A stretch of 64,000 nucleotides of DNA from Nepenthes gracilis (taxonomy: Eukaryota; Streptophyta; Magnoliopsida; Caryophyllales; Nepenthaceae), in assembly GCA_033239525.1 (NCBI GenBank), contig BSYO01000020.1:8676656-8740655 (forward strand). The letters run 5' to 3'. The position numbers and the translations under genes are program-made. Numbering within the stretch: position 1 is the stretch's first letter; the number at the start of each line of letters is the position of its first letter. Positions 22,202 to 32,660 of this stretch are shown here, piece by piece. A model generated the notes under the pieces. It was not told where the DNA came from. It ran no database searches and saw only the letters and a program-made list of their open reading frames with translations.

Positions 22202-23712
22202 GTAGTGTCATCTCTAATGGCACATTATGATCCGCAGGAGTAGCTTCCTATTCAAAGGCAGAAGTCTGGCAGGAAACAGCATGCCCAAGATTCATATACT
22301 GTGATTCGTCATCAGCTTTATGGACATCATAGATAAAAGGGCCCCACAACCAACCAAGGTATCACCAGGAGTCAAGTTAGAATCCCGTTGAGCCGGCATA
22401 TTCTTTCTAGTGCTCTTCTGGTTAGTAGGGCGACCATTCACATGATGCATCGGCCTCCACTGGTAAGCAACCTCTATGTCAACAACCATGGCTATTTCAT
22501 TATCACAAGATTTAACTCTGATTTTTGTAGGAAGGGGAGCATTTTTACTCACTTCAATGCATATCCGTGTGAAGTGCACTTGTTCCATTCGAGCTGTGCT
22601 TGAGTCTAGTTGGAGGGGTTTTCCTACCCCACTTGCTATCAACTAAGACCTAAGGGGGTCTAGTATTCGATCGGGATGTTGAAAAGAGTAATCCAAATAG
22701 GGAACGTTTGGTGAGAGTCCTTAGACAACGCCATTCCAAGCAGCCATCGCTTAAGGAAAATGGTTTTCTCGCCAAATGCCCTGGGGCCTTTAGACAAACA
22801 GAGATTCAATTATTTTTCAGACGCAAACCGAAAGAAGAAAAAGCCATTTTCATTCCCAGCTACATGACTTAGCCCAAATCTGGCCCAAATTTTGCGGGCA
22901 ATGTTGTTGACTGCCAAAAAGTGTAATGGAGTTTCATAGAAGTACCCCACTAGCGTTGCGCCCCATAAATCGTGGCTCTGCTGAATGATCTCAGCAGGAG
23001 GAGAGATGGAGATGACATCCCCATCAATAGATTGAGGGGGATAAAATTTTAGTGGAGGACAGAGACTACCTCCTTTGTTTTAAACAACATCCACCCAGGA
23101 GGACGGGGGCATTGTAAGAGCCACACCTGAATTGATTTGCAAAGAGGTTGGCACATTCCCAGTTTCGGCAACAGCTTCACTCTGGACCACACCAGAAGAT
23201 TAATGCAGATAGGCCAAATTTGCAGCAGGAACAATAGCTTCAGTATTAGAAGTCGTTGGCCCCTGACCATCCGCGCACCCATTTTGCGGCATGTTCAAAC
23301 ACCGGTAATGTTTCCTTCATACGAATCAAGGAGAGAGGGAGATGGCACCAACAGGTGGGAGTTGTAGAGGTCTAATGACTTCAGACTCTCCAGGATGGAG
23401 GCATCAGGGCCAGGGGACGGAAGCAAGGCGGCCCTCTACAAGGGAGGGAAGGAGGGAGAAGGTAGGATGACGATAGACGAAACCGTCACCGAGGAAGAAG
23501 CATTGGGGGATGGAGAAGAAAAGGAAGACCTAGGGGGAATCGAAGGCGCCAACAGGGGCCAGCCATGGCCGGCGTTGGTGACGGTGAGAGCCAGCCAAGA
23601 GACACTGAGCAAATTCCAAATTTGAATTTGAAGCTCTGCCTTCTCTCTTCCCTACTATTCAAAATTCGGGTCCCTGCCTTGTCCCGCCTCTCCATCCTTC
23701 CTGCCGGCGTCC

Positions 23713-25923
23713 ATGGCGCCGGTCCTCTGCCCCTCCTCCAGCTCTCCTCCAAACGCACCCCCTTTCTCTTCTCCCTTCCAAATACAGATTCCCTCCCCAT
23801 CTTCTCCCATCCCTTCTCTCCTCCTATTCTCCAATCACCACCCGGCCCCCGCTCTTCCGACTGTTGGGGTCCTACCCCGACGGCTCCTTCCTCCCCCCTT
23901 AAATGCCTCCCCACTCGTTGATTCTGATTTCCCATCTATTCTTGCTTCCCGCTCCATCGCCCCTAAGTCCAGATGCTCATCTGGCTCTGGTACCCCTTCT
24001 ACCCGCGTTCAGGGTTTTTGCTCTGCCTCCCCCTCTCTCCCAACCTTCCAATCTTCATGTACGAACTCCCTATTTCGGGTCGAGCTCCCTGACCCTTTCG
24101 TCGTTGCCGGTGTATCCCTTGATGGGCCATTGCTGCCGTCTCATCTCTCAGCGACATTGGATTGCGCGGACTCAAAATTTGGCCCTTCCGGCCCTGTCTC
24201 CTCATCGGATGTTTCCTTCTCTAGTGTGCTGGTTGCCTCAGTTGTTGATGCTTCAGTGGACGGTGTTCTGCTGGCGTCCAAGTCTCGTTCCCCTTGCCAG
24301 TATCCAGTGCCTCCTTCTGATGGCCTGGCGGAGACGTTTCGCAATTTTGTTAGCAATCCTGCTTCCTTGGTGGGGGATTCTGGTCTTTCTTCCTCTACTA
24401 TCAGCCAGGACTGCGCCCAGGTCACTAGTAGAGTTGAACCATCTTGCCCTGGCTCTCAGCCGGCTGCCCCTATGAAACCCAGCATCTCCCCTACATCTGA
24501 TTCTTCTCTCAGTGTTGCCACTTGCCCTCCTGGAGTTTCGTGGTCCTCCATGGTTTAGCAGAATACTCCTGGTGGTAAGTCATCTCTTAAATTCTTCCCC
24601 CTTAAAGTATCCGATGTGGAGAATTCTATCCTGTCCCCCCATCCGATGTCATTTTATAGGGTGAGACCACGTATGGTGCTACTCACAGTAGGATACTTTC
24701 TTTGGCACCCCCTTCACTTTAATCTTTATGCTGACATTACTAGGAAAAAATACGGGCTGTTTTGAACATACTCATGTGGCTAGAAACGAGCAAGGTTTTT
24801 TCTTTTTTCGATTCTCATCCATTAATCTGCTTAATAAATGCATGGCCAGTGGTCCTTGGTCTATAGGTGGTCGGCCCCTATTTCTAAAGAAATGGGAGCC
24901 CGGAATGGTCCTTTCTAAAGAAGAGCATAAATCCTATCCCATGTGGATCACATTGTCTGGGGTTCCTGTTGAATACTAGACCCCCCTGGGTTTGAGTTGG
25001 ATAGCTAGTGCTGTCGGGAAACCCATACTATTAGACCCTGTTACTGAAAGGTTTGAACGAATGGGTTTTGCTCAGGTTTGTGTGGAAGTGGAAGTTGGCG
25101 CCCAGCAGCCAGATTCTGTAAAAGTTTGGTCTGGCTGCCGTGTCAAGAATTTCAATTGCCCTTTCGTTGAAATAAAAATAGAGTATCAACAGAATCCTCC
25201 TCGTCGTAGCCCCCCACGTAAGAATGGGGATAAGGCCCCTGCTTTCAAATCGCCTGGGGTTTTTAAGGTCATGGGTAAATCCCGTGCAAACCCTACCTCC
25301 TCTTCACTAAAATCTTCGTCTCCTCTGGATACCTCTATCAAAGCTGCCCCACTAATAGGGAACTCCATTCAAAAGGCTATCTCTTCAGCCAATTCTTTTA
25401 GCATCCTCTAGGATCCCAATCCGATCGAGAGTGATAATAATATCCTGAAGTCTCAACAAAATGAGATTTCTTTGGCACCCCCTCTAAGCGAAATTGGCTT
25501 AATCCTCCCCCCAAGAAAACCGGGCGCCTTGTCCCCAAACGGACACGGAGACCTTGGGAGCCTTGATGAAAAGAATAACCAGCTCAAGTGCCTCGCTGAA
25601 TCTGAGAGCCAATTGCCGTGTATTGGCCCTGGGTGTTCTTCGGATGAAGGCACTACTCATGCCTCTGGTGGCCCTGGACTGATCGAGGCCCCCTAGGATG
25701 AAGGCCCGGCCCGAGGGCTAGCAATTTCCAGTCCTCCACAGCCAGCCCTGTGATTCCCTCTAGCCCGAACACTCCATTGACCCCTGTCCCTGTTTCTATA
25801 GTAAATGACTCTATTTGTTCCATCCTTAAGACCAGAAGTAGGGGATGTAAATTCTCAAAAAACCTTAAAAAATCCTAGGGGCCTAAGAAGTCTAAACCCC
25901 TTTCGCCTGGTCCTCATGAGTAG
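23713..25923 (+). pseudogene. ORF1 of LINE-B (DUF4283 protein), broken
   Basis: Open from ATG 23713 to TAG 24558 (281 codons of Pro/Ser-rich N-terminus), then DUF4283 at about 24640-25200 with EEHKSYPMWITLSGVPVEY and MSWIASAVGKPILLDPVTER, then a hydrophilic tail. A TAG replaces a tryptophan near 24977 (LINE-A reads YWTPL). The knuckle position reads RRSPPRKNG. The ORF1 stop TAG (25921-25923) overlaps the ORF2 ATG at 25916. Frame changes lie near 24650 and 25690. Confidence 0.85.
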
Positions 25924-28076
25924 TATCCCATGGTGGAATGTAAGGGGACTTAATGGGATTGTAAAAGCCCATGAAGTTCGTAACCTTATCAGCGCACACG
26001 GTTGTTCTATTGTTGGTCTAGTTGAAACAAAAGTTGCGGAGAAAAATTCGGCTTCAATTTTGGCTAGGATTAATTCCCACTGGCACTGGTCCATGAATTA
26101 CTCTGTCTCCTCTCTCGAGAGGATCTGGGTTGGCTGAGACCCCCAAAGGGTGGCAGTTAAAATCCTCTATAAGGAAGATCAGGTAATCCATACCGAAGTT
26201 CTTTTCCTTGATGAGAATGTGCGTTGCCTCCTGTCCATTGTTTATGGAGCTAATTCGGAAGGCCTCCGAAGGCTCCTATGGCTTAGCCTTAGGGCAGTGT
26301 CGGGCGTCTCGGGTGATCTTCCTTGGGCTGTCCTTAGCGATTTCGATGCCATTCGATCAGCGTCTGAGGCCCTTGGAGGCTCCTGGCATCATAAAAGCTC
26401 TATCAACCTTAATAATTGTCTTAGGGACTGTGACCTTGTGGATGTCAGCCACGAAGGCCAGTTCTTCACTTGGAATGACGGTCGTGACCCTTCTACTCGT
26501 ATCTCCAGGAAATTAGATCGAGTGGTAGTCAATGGTCAATGGCTTGTTCATTTCAGTAGAACTAAAGTCGTTTTTCCCCCTGCCAGACTATCAGACCACT
26601 CCCCTTGCATCCTTCTCTCCTCTGATGGGGTGACAAGAAAGCATGGGCTTTTTTGGTTTAATAACTTCCTAACCAAATCACCAAAATTTCTTCCTGTGGT
26701 CAAGGAAGCTTGGAATATTGAGATTACTGGAACCCCCATGTTTCGGCTGGTGTCTAGGCTCAAATTGGTGAAGAGAATGCTCAAATCTCTTAATGCCCAA
26801 TGTGGTGATGTTCACGAGGAGGTCTTGTGAACTAGGAAATGCTTAGAGGATTTTCAATCTAAGACCCTCTCTCCCACGAGTATCTGCTACGCTGAACGTT
26901 CTTATAGGGCTGATTACTTTGCTGCTATGGCAAAGGAGGCTGATTTTCTTCAACAAAAAGCCAAACTTAAGTGGCTCAAAGAGGAAGATCAGTGCTCAAA
27001 GTTTTTCTTCAAGACTATCAATGGGAACACCAACAGGAATAGGATTATCTCCCACCTTGATGAGTCTGGCAACCCTACTAAGGGGTTGGAGGATCTTCAT
27101 AGTTTGATTGTTGACCACTTCAAAAGGGCTCTGGGTTCCGATCGATCCCATGGTTCAGTGGATGCCAATCGGCTTCGTCCTTACATTCTCCATGCGATCC
27201 CGGACTTCAGCCCCCATTGTTAGGCAGTTAGTGAGAGGAAATCCACGAGACGCTTTTCTCCATTGGTGATGACGAGCTCCAGTCACGATGGCTTTACCGC
27301 AATGTTTTTTACGGACACTCAGGAGATTAATGGCCAATCTGTTTATGAAGCTATTCGTGATTTCTTTAATCATAGAAAGCTCCTTAAACAATTGAACACC
27401 ACTTTGATTAGTCTTATCCCAAAGGTCCAATCCCCACTCATGGTTTCTGACTACCATCCGATATCTTGCTGCAATGTCATTTATAAAGTGATTTCAAAAT
27501 TTCTGGCAACCCGGATCAAAGAAACCCTTCCCTACCTTGTCGACAAGTGCAAAACGGCCTTTGTGGCGAGGTGCCAGATCAGTGATAATATCCAGTTAGC
27601 TTAGGAGCTCCTACATAAATATCATCTTAGTCATGGTCCTCCTGGGTGCACTGTGAAGATTGACCTAATGAAAGCATATGACTCCGTCCATTGGGATTTC
27701 ATCATTAATACGTTGACCCTCATGAATTTCCCCCATCAGATGGTCAATTGGATTAGTCAATGTCTAACTACACCTTCGTACTCCCTCAATATTAATGGGG
27801 AAGCAGTTGGATTCTTCATAGGAGGTAAAGGCCTCCACCAAGGCGATCCTATTTCCCCATATTTATTCGTCCTTGTTATGGAGGTCCTTAATGGCATTTT
27901 TTATCGCAAGGCTAGGAGGGATAATAATTTTAAATTTCACTGAAAATATGCTGTAAGGGCCCAGATCCTAAAACATAGAAAACCTCCAACATCGAGTCAA
28001 TATAATCAAGGTGTTGAGGAAAATCAAGGGCTATTCGATCAACACTAGGTGACCAAAAGATGAGTGAGGATAGTAA

Positions 28077-28234
28077 TCCGGCCAACAAGTGTTGACCGGA
28101 AAGCATGAGGAAAAGGGAGTAATCCGGTCAACGTATGTTGACTGGAAAACATAAAGGAAACCTTATCCGGTCAAGGCTAGTTGACCGGAATATGTAGGAA
28201 GGAACAATTAAGTCCGATCAAGGCCAGTTGACCG
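28077..28234. promoter_or_regulatory. Four palindromes with W-box cores, 45-bp spacing
   Basis: Units near 28077-28100, 28123-28145, 28167-28188 and 28213-28234 have the form CCGGTCAA-N(4-6)-TTGACCGG. TTGAC(C/T) is the WRKY W-box core, present here on both strands. Single W-boxes also occur at 28453 and 30534. They lie at the 5' end of U3. The enhancer role is inferred; pairs of inverted W-boxes are what is seen. Confidence 0.6.
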
Positions 28235-28249
28235 AAAATAATAAAGAAA

Positions 28250-28408
28250 TCCCCTACGAAAAGTAAAGTAAAATAACCATGCCTGCAATGCCAGTAAGAA
28301 AGCCCTCACGAAAAGTAAAGTCAGAATAACCAGATCTACAAGTCAGTTAACCGAAACAGTAAGGAACCCCTTACGAAAAGTAAAGTCAAAATGACCATGC
28401 CTGAGTAG
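28250..28408. repeat. Three imperfect repeats of about 56-65 bp in the LTR
   Basis: TACGAAAAGTAAAGT followed by AATAACC/AATGACC occurs near 28254, 28309 and 28373. Intervening sequence is partly conserved (CATGCCTG in two units). It directly follows the palindrome array. Confidence 0.65.
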
Positions 28409-28794
28409 GTAACCTACTCCCAACTACCCTGATAGAAAAGAAGCACAAGAAGTTGACCTGTCTTACGCCTGTAAGTAATGGCCCTCCCCATGAGTTAAGA
28501 TAGGAAGCCAAACAAACGACCAGGTGAAGGCATTAAAAACTTCGAGCCAGAACCAGGTGAAAGGTTCATAAATCCAATCCAGGCAAGTGTACTCACCGTT
28601 TTAAGTTCATGTTTAATAACTAATGATGTTCAGTTATTTTATGATGTTTGAACGCATGAAGTTTGATTATGGCATGATTTAGAGGATAACTAGTTATTTG
28701 AAAAAGTACCGGTTGTTTCATGATATTTGGACATTTTACTTAAATATATGAAATCTGGCCATGTTTTAAGTAGTTCGGTTATTACGTGTGAAAA

Positions 28795-29750
28795 AAATAA
28801 CCTCCGGCATTTGGAAAAAGAACTCCGACCACTGTCAAAAAGAACTCCGGCTTTTGTTGATAAAGAACTCCAGCTTTTGAACTCCGACTTTTGTTAAAAA
28901 GAACTCCGGCTTACTCTGGCTTTTGTTAAAAAGAACTCCGGCTTTTGTTGATAAAGTGCTCTGGCTTTTAAACTCCGACCTTTGAGAAAATGAGCTCCGT
29001 CCTTCGAGAAAATGAGCTCCGTCCTTTGAGAAAAAGCACTCCGTCCTTTTATTGGAAAAAAAACTTGGCCTTAAAATGAACTCCGGCCTTAATGTGAAAT
29101 GAACTCGGCCTTGTATTGAAAATGAACTCCGGCTTTTAAGGAAAAGAACTCCGGCTTTTAAAGAAAATGAACTCCGACTTTTAAGGAAAAGAACTCCGGC
29201 TTTTAAAGAAAATGAACTCCAGCTTTTAAGGAAAAGAACTCCGGCTTTTAAAGAAAATGAACTCCAGGTTTTAGGGAAAAGAACTCCAGCTTTTTAAGAA
29301 AATGAACTCCGACTTTTAAGGAAAAGAACACCGGCTTTTAAAGAAAATGAACTCCGGCTTTTAGGGAAAAGAACTCCGACTTTTAAAGAAAATGAACTTC
29401 GGCTTTTAAGGAAAAGAACTCCGGCTTTTAAAGAAAATGAACTCCGGCTTTTAGGGAAAAGAACTCCGACTTTTAAAGAAAATGAACTTCGGCTTTTAAG
29501 GAAAAGAACTCCGGCTTTTAAAGAAAATGAACTCCGGCTTTTAAGGAAAAGAACTCTGGCTTTTAAAGAAAATGAACTCCGGCTTTTAGGGAAAAGAACT
29601 CTGACTTTTAAAGGAAAAGAACTCCAACTTTTAAGGAAAAGAACTCCGACTTCTATAAAAAAAAGAACTCCGGCTTTTCAAGAAAATGAACTCCGGCTTT
29701 TAAGGAAAAGAACTCCGACTTATATTGGGTCACTCCGCCTTTTAAGAAAA
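28795..29750. repeat. 22-23 bp minisatellite organised as about 45-bp dimers
   Basis: Monomers share GAACTCCGGCTTTTAA with GGAAAA or AGAAAAT joins. From about 29110 they alternate regularly (GGAAAAGAACTCC..., AGAAAATGAACTCC...), and around 29341-29520 a four-monomer unit of about 89-90 bp repeats almost exactly. The left part (28795-29100) is looser (AAAAAGAACTCCGGC). Lies in U3 of the solo LTR. Confidence 0.9.
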
Positions 29751-29907
29751 AAAAAAGGACTTGATTGTTGTTGAAAAGACCTCGGCCTTGTTAAAATGAT
29801 CTCCGGTGTTAAGACATTAAAGAAAAACTTTATGATGTCCTATGTTAATTGCATATTTGTTGTGGTTTTGGAAAAGCATGATTTACGGATCTAAGTATTT
29901 GATGGTC

Positions 29908-30258
29908 GAAGCCAGGCAGAGCCTTAAATGTAGCCGTTATTGAGATATGATGGTCGAGTAGCTGTAGGCCTTAAATGTAGCCGTTATTGAGATATGATGG
30001 TCGAGTAGCTGTAAGCCTTAAATGTAGCCGTTATTGAGATATGATGGTCGAGTAGCTGCAGGCCTTAAATGTAGCCGTTATTGAAATGTGATGGTCGAGT
30101 AGCTACAGACCTTAAATGTAGCTGTTTGATTGGGTCATGACTACGGACCTTAAAGGTAGCGTTATATGATTCTGAGGGTCGAGTAGCTACAGACCTTAAA
30201 TATAGCCGTTATTGAGAAGATGGTCGAGTAGCTGCAGACCTTAAATGTAGCCGATTTT
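29908..30258. repeat. 47-bp tandem repeat, about seven units
   Basis: The unit starts GATGGTCGAGTAGCTG and continues CCTTAAATGTAGCCGTTATTG. Units at 29955-30090 are near identical; outer units are degenerate. There are no unique spacers between units. Lies in U3 of the solo LTR. Confidence 0.9.
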
Positions 30259-30821
30259 TGACGAAAAAGAATTTGGAAACATAAGTATGTTTTTGGGAAT
30301 CAAATCGCATGAAAATGACTTTGGAAATTTGTTTACACCAACTCCGGCCATGTTTTATGAAACTGTGCGAATATATGTCTCTATTGTATATTGCCAACTT
30401 GTCATGATTATGCATATGCACGAGTACCTTGCTGAGCTCCCTAGCTCGCCCCTTCTATTTTTCAGATGACAGTGGCGATGAGTTTATGTCGGACGAGAAA
30501 GAATGAGGTCCGAAGGACTAAATAGGCAGGATAGTTGACCGGAACTTAAGCAGCGAAGAAGCAAAATTAATGTCTTCGCTTTTGATGTTTTGGGAACGAT
30601 TTGTAAATTACTTATGTTGCTAAAAGTTAATGAATATTAGTTTGCTTCCGTACGCTGTTTTGGTTTGAGTAATTTGTGATTCCTAGTGGCATCTCAGTCT
30701 GTCCTCGAGACCTTCATGACCGACCAACCCCGTCTTGGCCGGTCGAGAGAGAAACCACGACCCTTGGCCTCCAACTCATGAAGTTAGACCTTATGCGATC
30801 CTGTGCACGCGATGTAAAATT

Positions 30822-30829
30822 TATATAAA
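30822..30829 (+). promoter_or_regulatory. TATA box of the solo LTR
   Basis: TATATAAA about 100 bases before the 3' end of the LTR, the usual place for a U3/R boundary. Confidence 0.6.
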
Positions 30830-32660
30830 AGAAATAAAAAAATTTTATGTCCACCTTTTAATTAGAGCTTATGATCAGTTTCGATCGACGGGCGGCCGCA
30901 TGCGGTGGAATGTGGCCGGTCCGTCACATGTGCCGAGACTCAAATTGCCATGCTTGCTTTTGCAAATGACCTCCTTCTCTTCTCCCATGCTGATACCCTC
31001 TCCATTTAGATTATTAAGGACTGCCTTGATGAGTTCCGCTTTACATCGGGCCTCTCTGCAAATCCAATTAAGAGTGAAATCTTCATCTACTCCAAAGACA
31101 CTTCCCTTCATCAGGACACTGCTGGCATTATGGGGTTTAAAGTGGGTAAACTTCCCATTAGGTACCTGGGGGTCCCCCTGATCACATCGAGACTCTCACT
31201 ATCCGATTGCAATTCTCTTACCGACAGAATTACCAGCAGGATCACATCCTGGAAAAATAGGTGGCTCTCGTTTAGTGGGCAGTTGCAACTCGTCACATCC
31301 ATTCTCTCGTCCATCCACCTCTACTGGGCCCTCCATTTTTATTCTGCCCAAGTCCACTCTTAAAGCAATTGAATGCCTTTTACGTCAGTTTCTTTAGAAT
31401 GGCTCCTCTGCTAGCAGAGCTAATGCAAAAGTAGCTCTAGTTGATATTTGTTACCCTAAGTCGGAAGGCGGTTTAGGTCTCAAGAACTTGATGGCTCAGA
31501 ATAAAGCCCTCATCTGTAAGCTGCTCTGGCGTATCATTTCAAAAGACCCCAACTCGACCTAGTCCTCTTGGATCTACTAGAATAGAATCAAAGACCGGTG
31601 TATTTGGACTCTCAAAGTCCCGGACGCCGCCCCCTGGAGCTGGAGGAAGATCATGAAACTTCGCCCCTTTATGTGCTCCCACTCTATTAAGGCTATTGGA
31701 GATGGCTCAGATACTTTCCTCTTGCATGATAACTGGCATCCGCTGAGCCCCCTGAGTGAGGTTAGTTTGGATCGCAGTCGATTGGTCTCGAGCCTGCTTG
31801 GGGATGTTAAGGTCTCTTCCATTATTAGAAATAACATTGGGTCTAGCCCTAACCCCTTAGATATGGGAGGTCTCCGTCTTGTAGAGCACATGCCTTCTTA
31901 CTCCCCCATGAATCAAAAGACTCTTTGAGTTGGGTCGGGAATACCCATGGACAATTTTCGACTAGATCCACATACATTCTCATCCACCCTCCTAAACCAA
32001 AGGTTAGTTGGGCTCCTTTGGTGTGGGGCCCATCCCATATCCCTGCCCACGCGTTTACTCTTTGGCTGTCCATTAGGGGCAGACTCAATACCCTCGACCG
32101 CCTCCATGACGTCCCAAATCTATCCCCTAGGTGCACTCTTTGTAACACGGGCGATGAAGACCACGGGCATCTTTTCTTCTCCTACCCCTTCTCTAGTTCC
32201 TTATGGGTCAAAATCCAAAGTCATGCAGGTATTCTTTGGCCCCATTCCGTGTGGTCCCATAATATCACCTGAGCTGCAACTATCTGGAAAAGGGAAAAGC
32301 TTATTGGTTCTCTCTAAACGCCTTTCTCTTGCTGCCACGATCTACTACATTTGGAAAGGAACGCAATAATCGAATCTTTCAAAAATCCCCCCCAAGAAAT
32401 CTCCCAAATCTGTCCTATGATTATCAATGTTGTGCGTCTTAAATTGAAGACCGTCATGGAAACAGACAAATGTGTTTCGAGCTCGCTTCAGATTCGATAG
32501 AGCTTATAAAAAAAAAGGTTCCTGGATCCTCTGTGGATTTTGACTTCAGAAAATCTCTTATAATCTTGGTCAGCCATTGGGGACTGTCCACTATTTCGCT
32601 TGGATAGTGAGTGTTTTGTGCTTCCAATTGTTCTGGTAGTGGTCTCTTATCAGCTCCATT

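Larger units (their letters stand above)
18703..23566 (-). pseudogene. ORF1 of LINE-E (DUF4283 protein), broken and interrupted
   Basis: The start ATG (minus) is at 23566 in a GGCCATGGC context like those of N and Q. DUF4283 lies at about 22940-22390 (for example VGKPLQLDSSTARMEQVHF and ICIEVSKNAPLPTKIRVKS). The knuckle position reads RPMHHVNGR, so CCHC is lost. The linker at 19530-19207 matches H (DRMGLDSQFTPSDVMLSTP). The C-terminus near 18720 is basic (SNHQKTKRRKKKCLPNP). Elements I and U plus a 22-base insertion split it between about 19545 and 22190. Multiple stops. RT follows almost at once. Confidence 0.8.
10331..23632 (-). mobile_element. LINE-E, minus-strand LINE lacking its endonuclease, main part
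   Basis: From right to left: ORF1 (23566-18703), then directly RT (18690 leftward), zf-RVT and 3' UTR. The 5' end is displaced by LINE-B: E sequence resumes at 37472-37535, which carries a heptad-rich leader and the 5' hairpin. Inside E are V (11574-15720), L (17109-18204), I plus U (about 19545-22110), a 15-base insertion (16433) and a 22-base insertion (22168). The left part, 10331-10830, is 3' UTR with CCACGTCA motifs (10348, 10488) but no hairpin or TTACC end. The missing 3' end may be at 1-982. Confidence 0.75.
27952..30928 (+). mobile_element. Solo LTR, 2,977 bp, in LINE-B ORF2
   Basis: LINE homology stops at 27951 and resumes at 30929. The block begins TGTAAGGGCC and ends GTCCGTCACA, giving TG...CA with short inverted ends. 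It is flanked by TATGC (27947-27951) and TGTGC (30929-30933), a 5-bp duplication with one transition. A TATA box at 30822 places a long U3 to the left and a short R-U5 to the right, so the orientation is plus. No gag/pol ORF, primer-binding site or second LTR is visible. U3 carries palindromes and two minisatellites. LTRs this long are known in some Ty3 lineages; the lineage is not assignable. Confidence 0.8.
25916..32500 (+). pseudogene. ORF2 of LINE-B, broken and interrupted by a solo LTR
   Basis: Endonuclease 25916-26830: WWNVRGLNG, GLVETKVAEKN, VLSDFDAIRS (usual form GDFNAIRS, so two active-site neighbours are altered) and SDHSPC (26591-26608). RT 26927-27943: KIDLMKAYDSVHW, GKGLHQGDPISPYLF. 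The solo LTR cuts in just before the catalytic box. After it the box reads FAND (30959-30970), losing one catalytic Asp. zf-RVT at about 31650-32370 is the best copy here (IPAHAFTLWLSIRGRLNTLD; CTLCNTGDEDHGHLFF). Stop at 32498-32500. Confidence 0.9.

Noticed and set aside
29260..29460. TTTAGGG words, like the plant telomere repeat
   Set aside because: They occur singly inside the 22-bp monomer (CTTTTAGGGAAAA) and never in tandem.
29908..30258. Regular 47-bp repeats resembling a CRISPR array
   Set aside because: Units are contiguous with no unique spacers, and the context is a plant LTR.
30735..31181. 148-codon ORF at the right edge of the LTR
   Set aside because: It runs from LTR sequence into LINE-B RT in a shadow frame.
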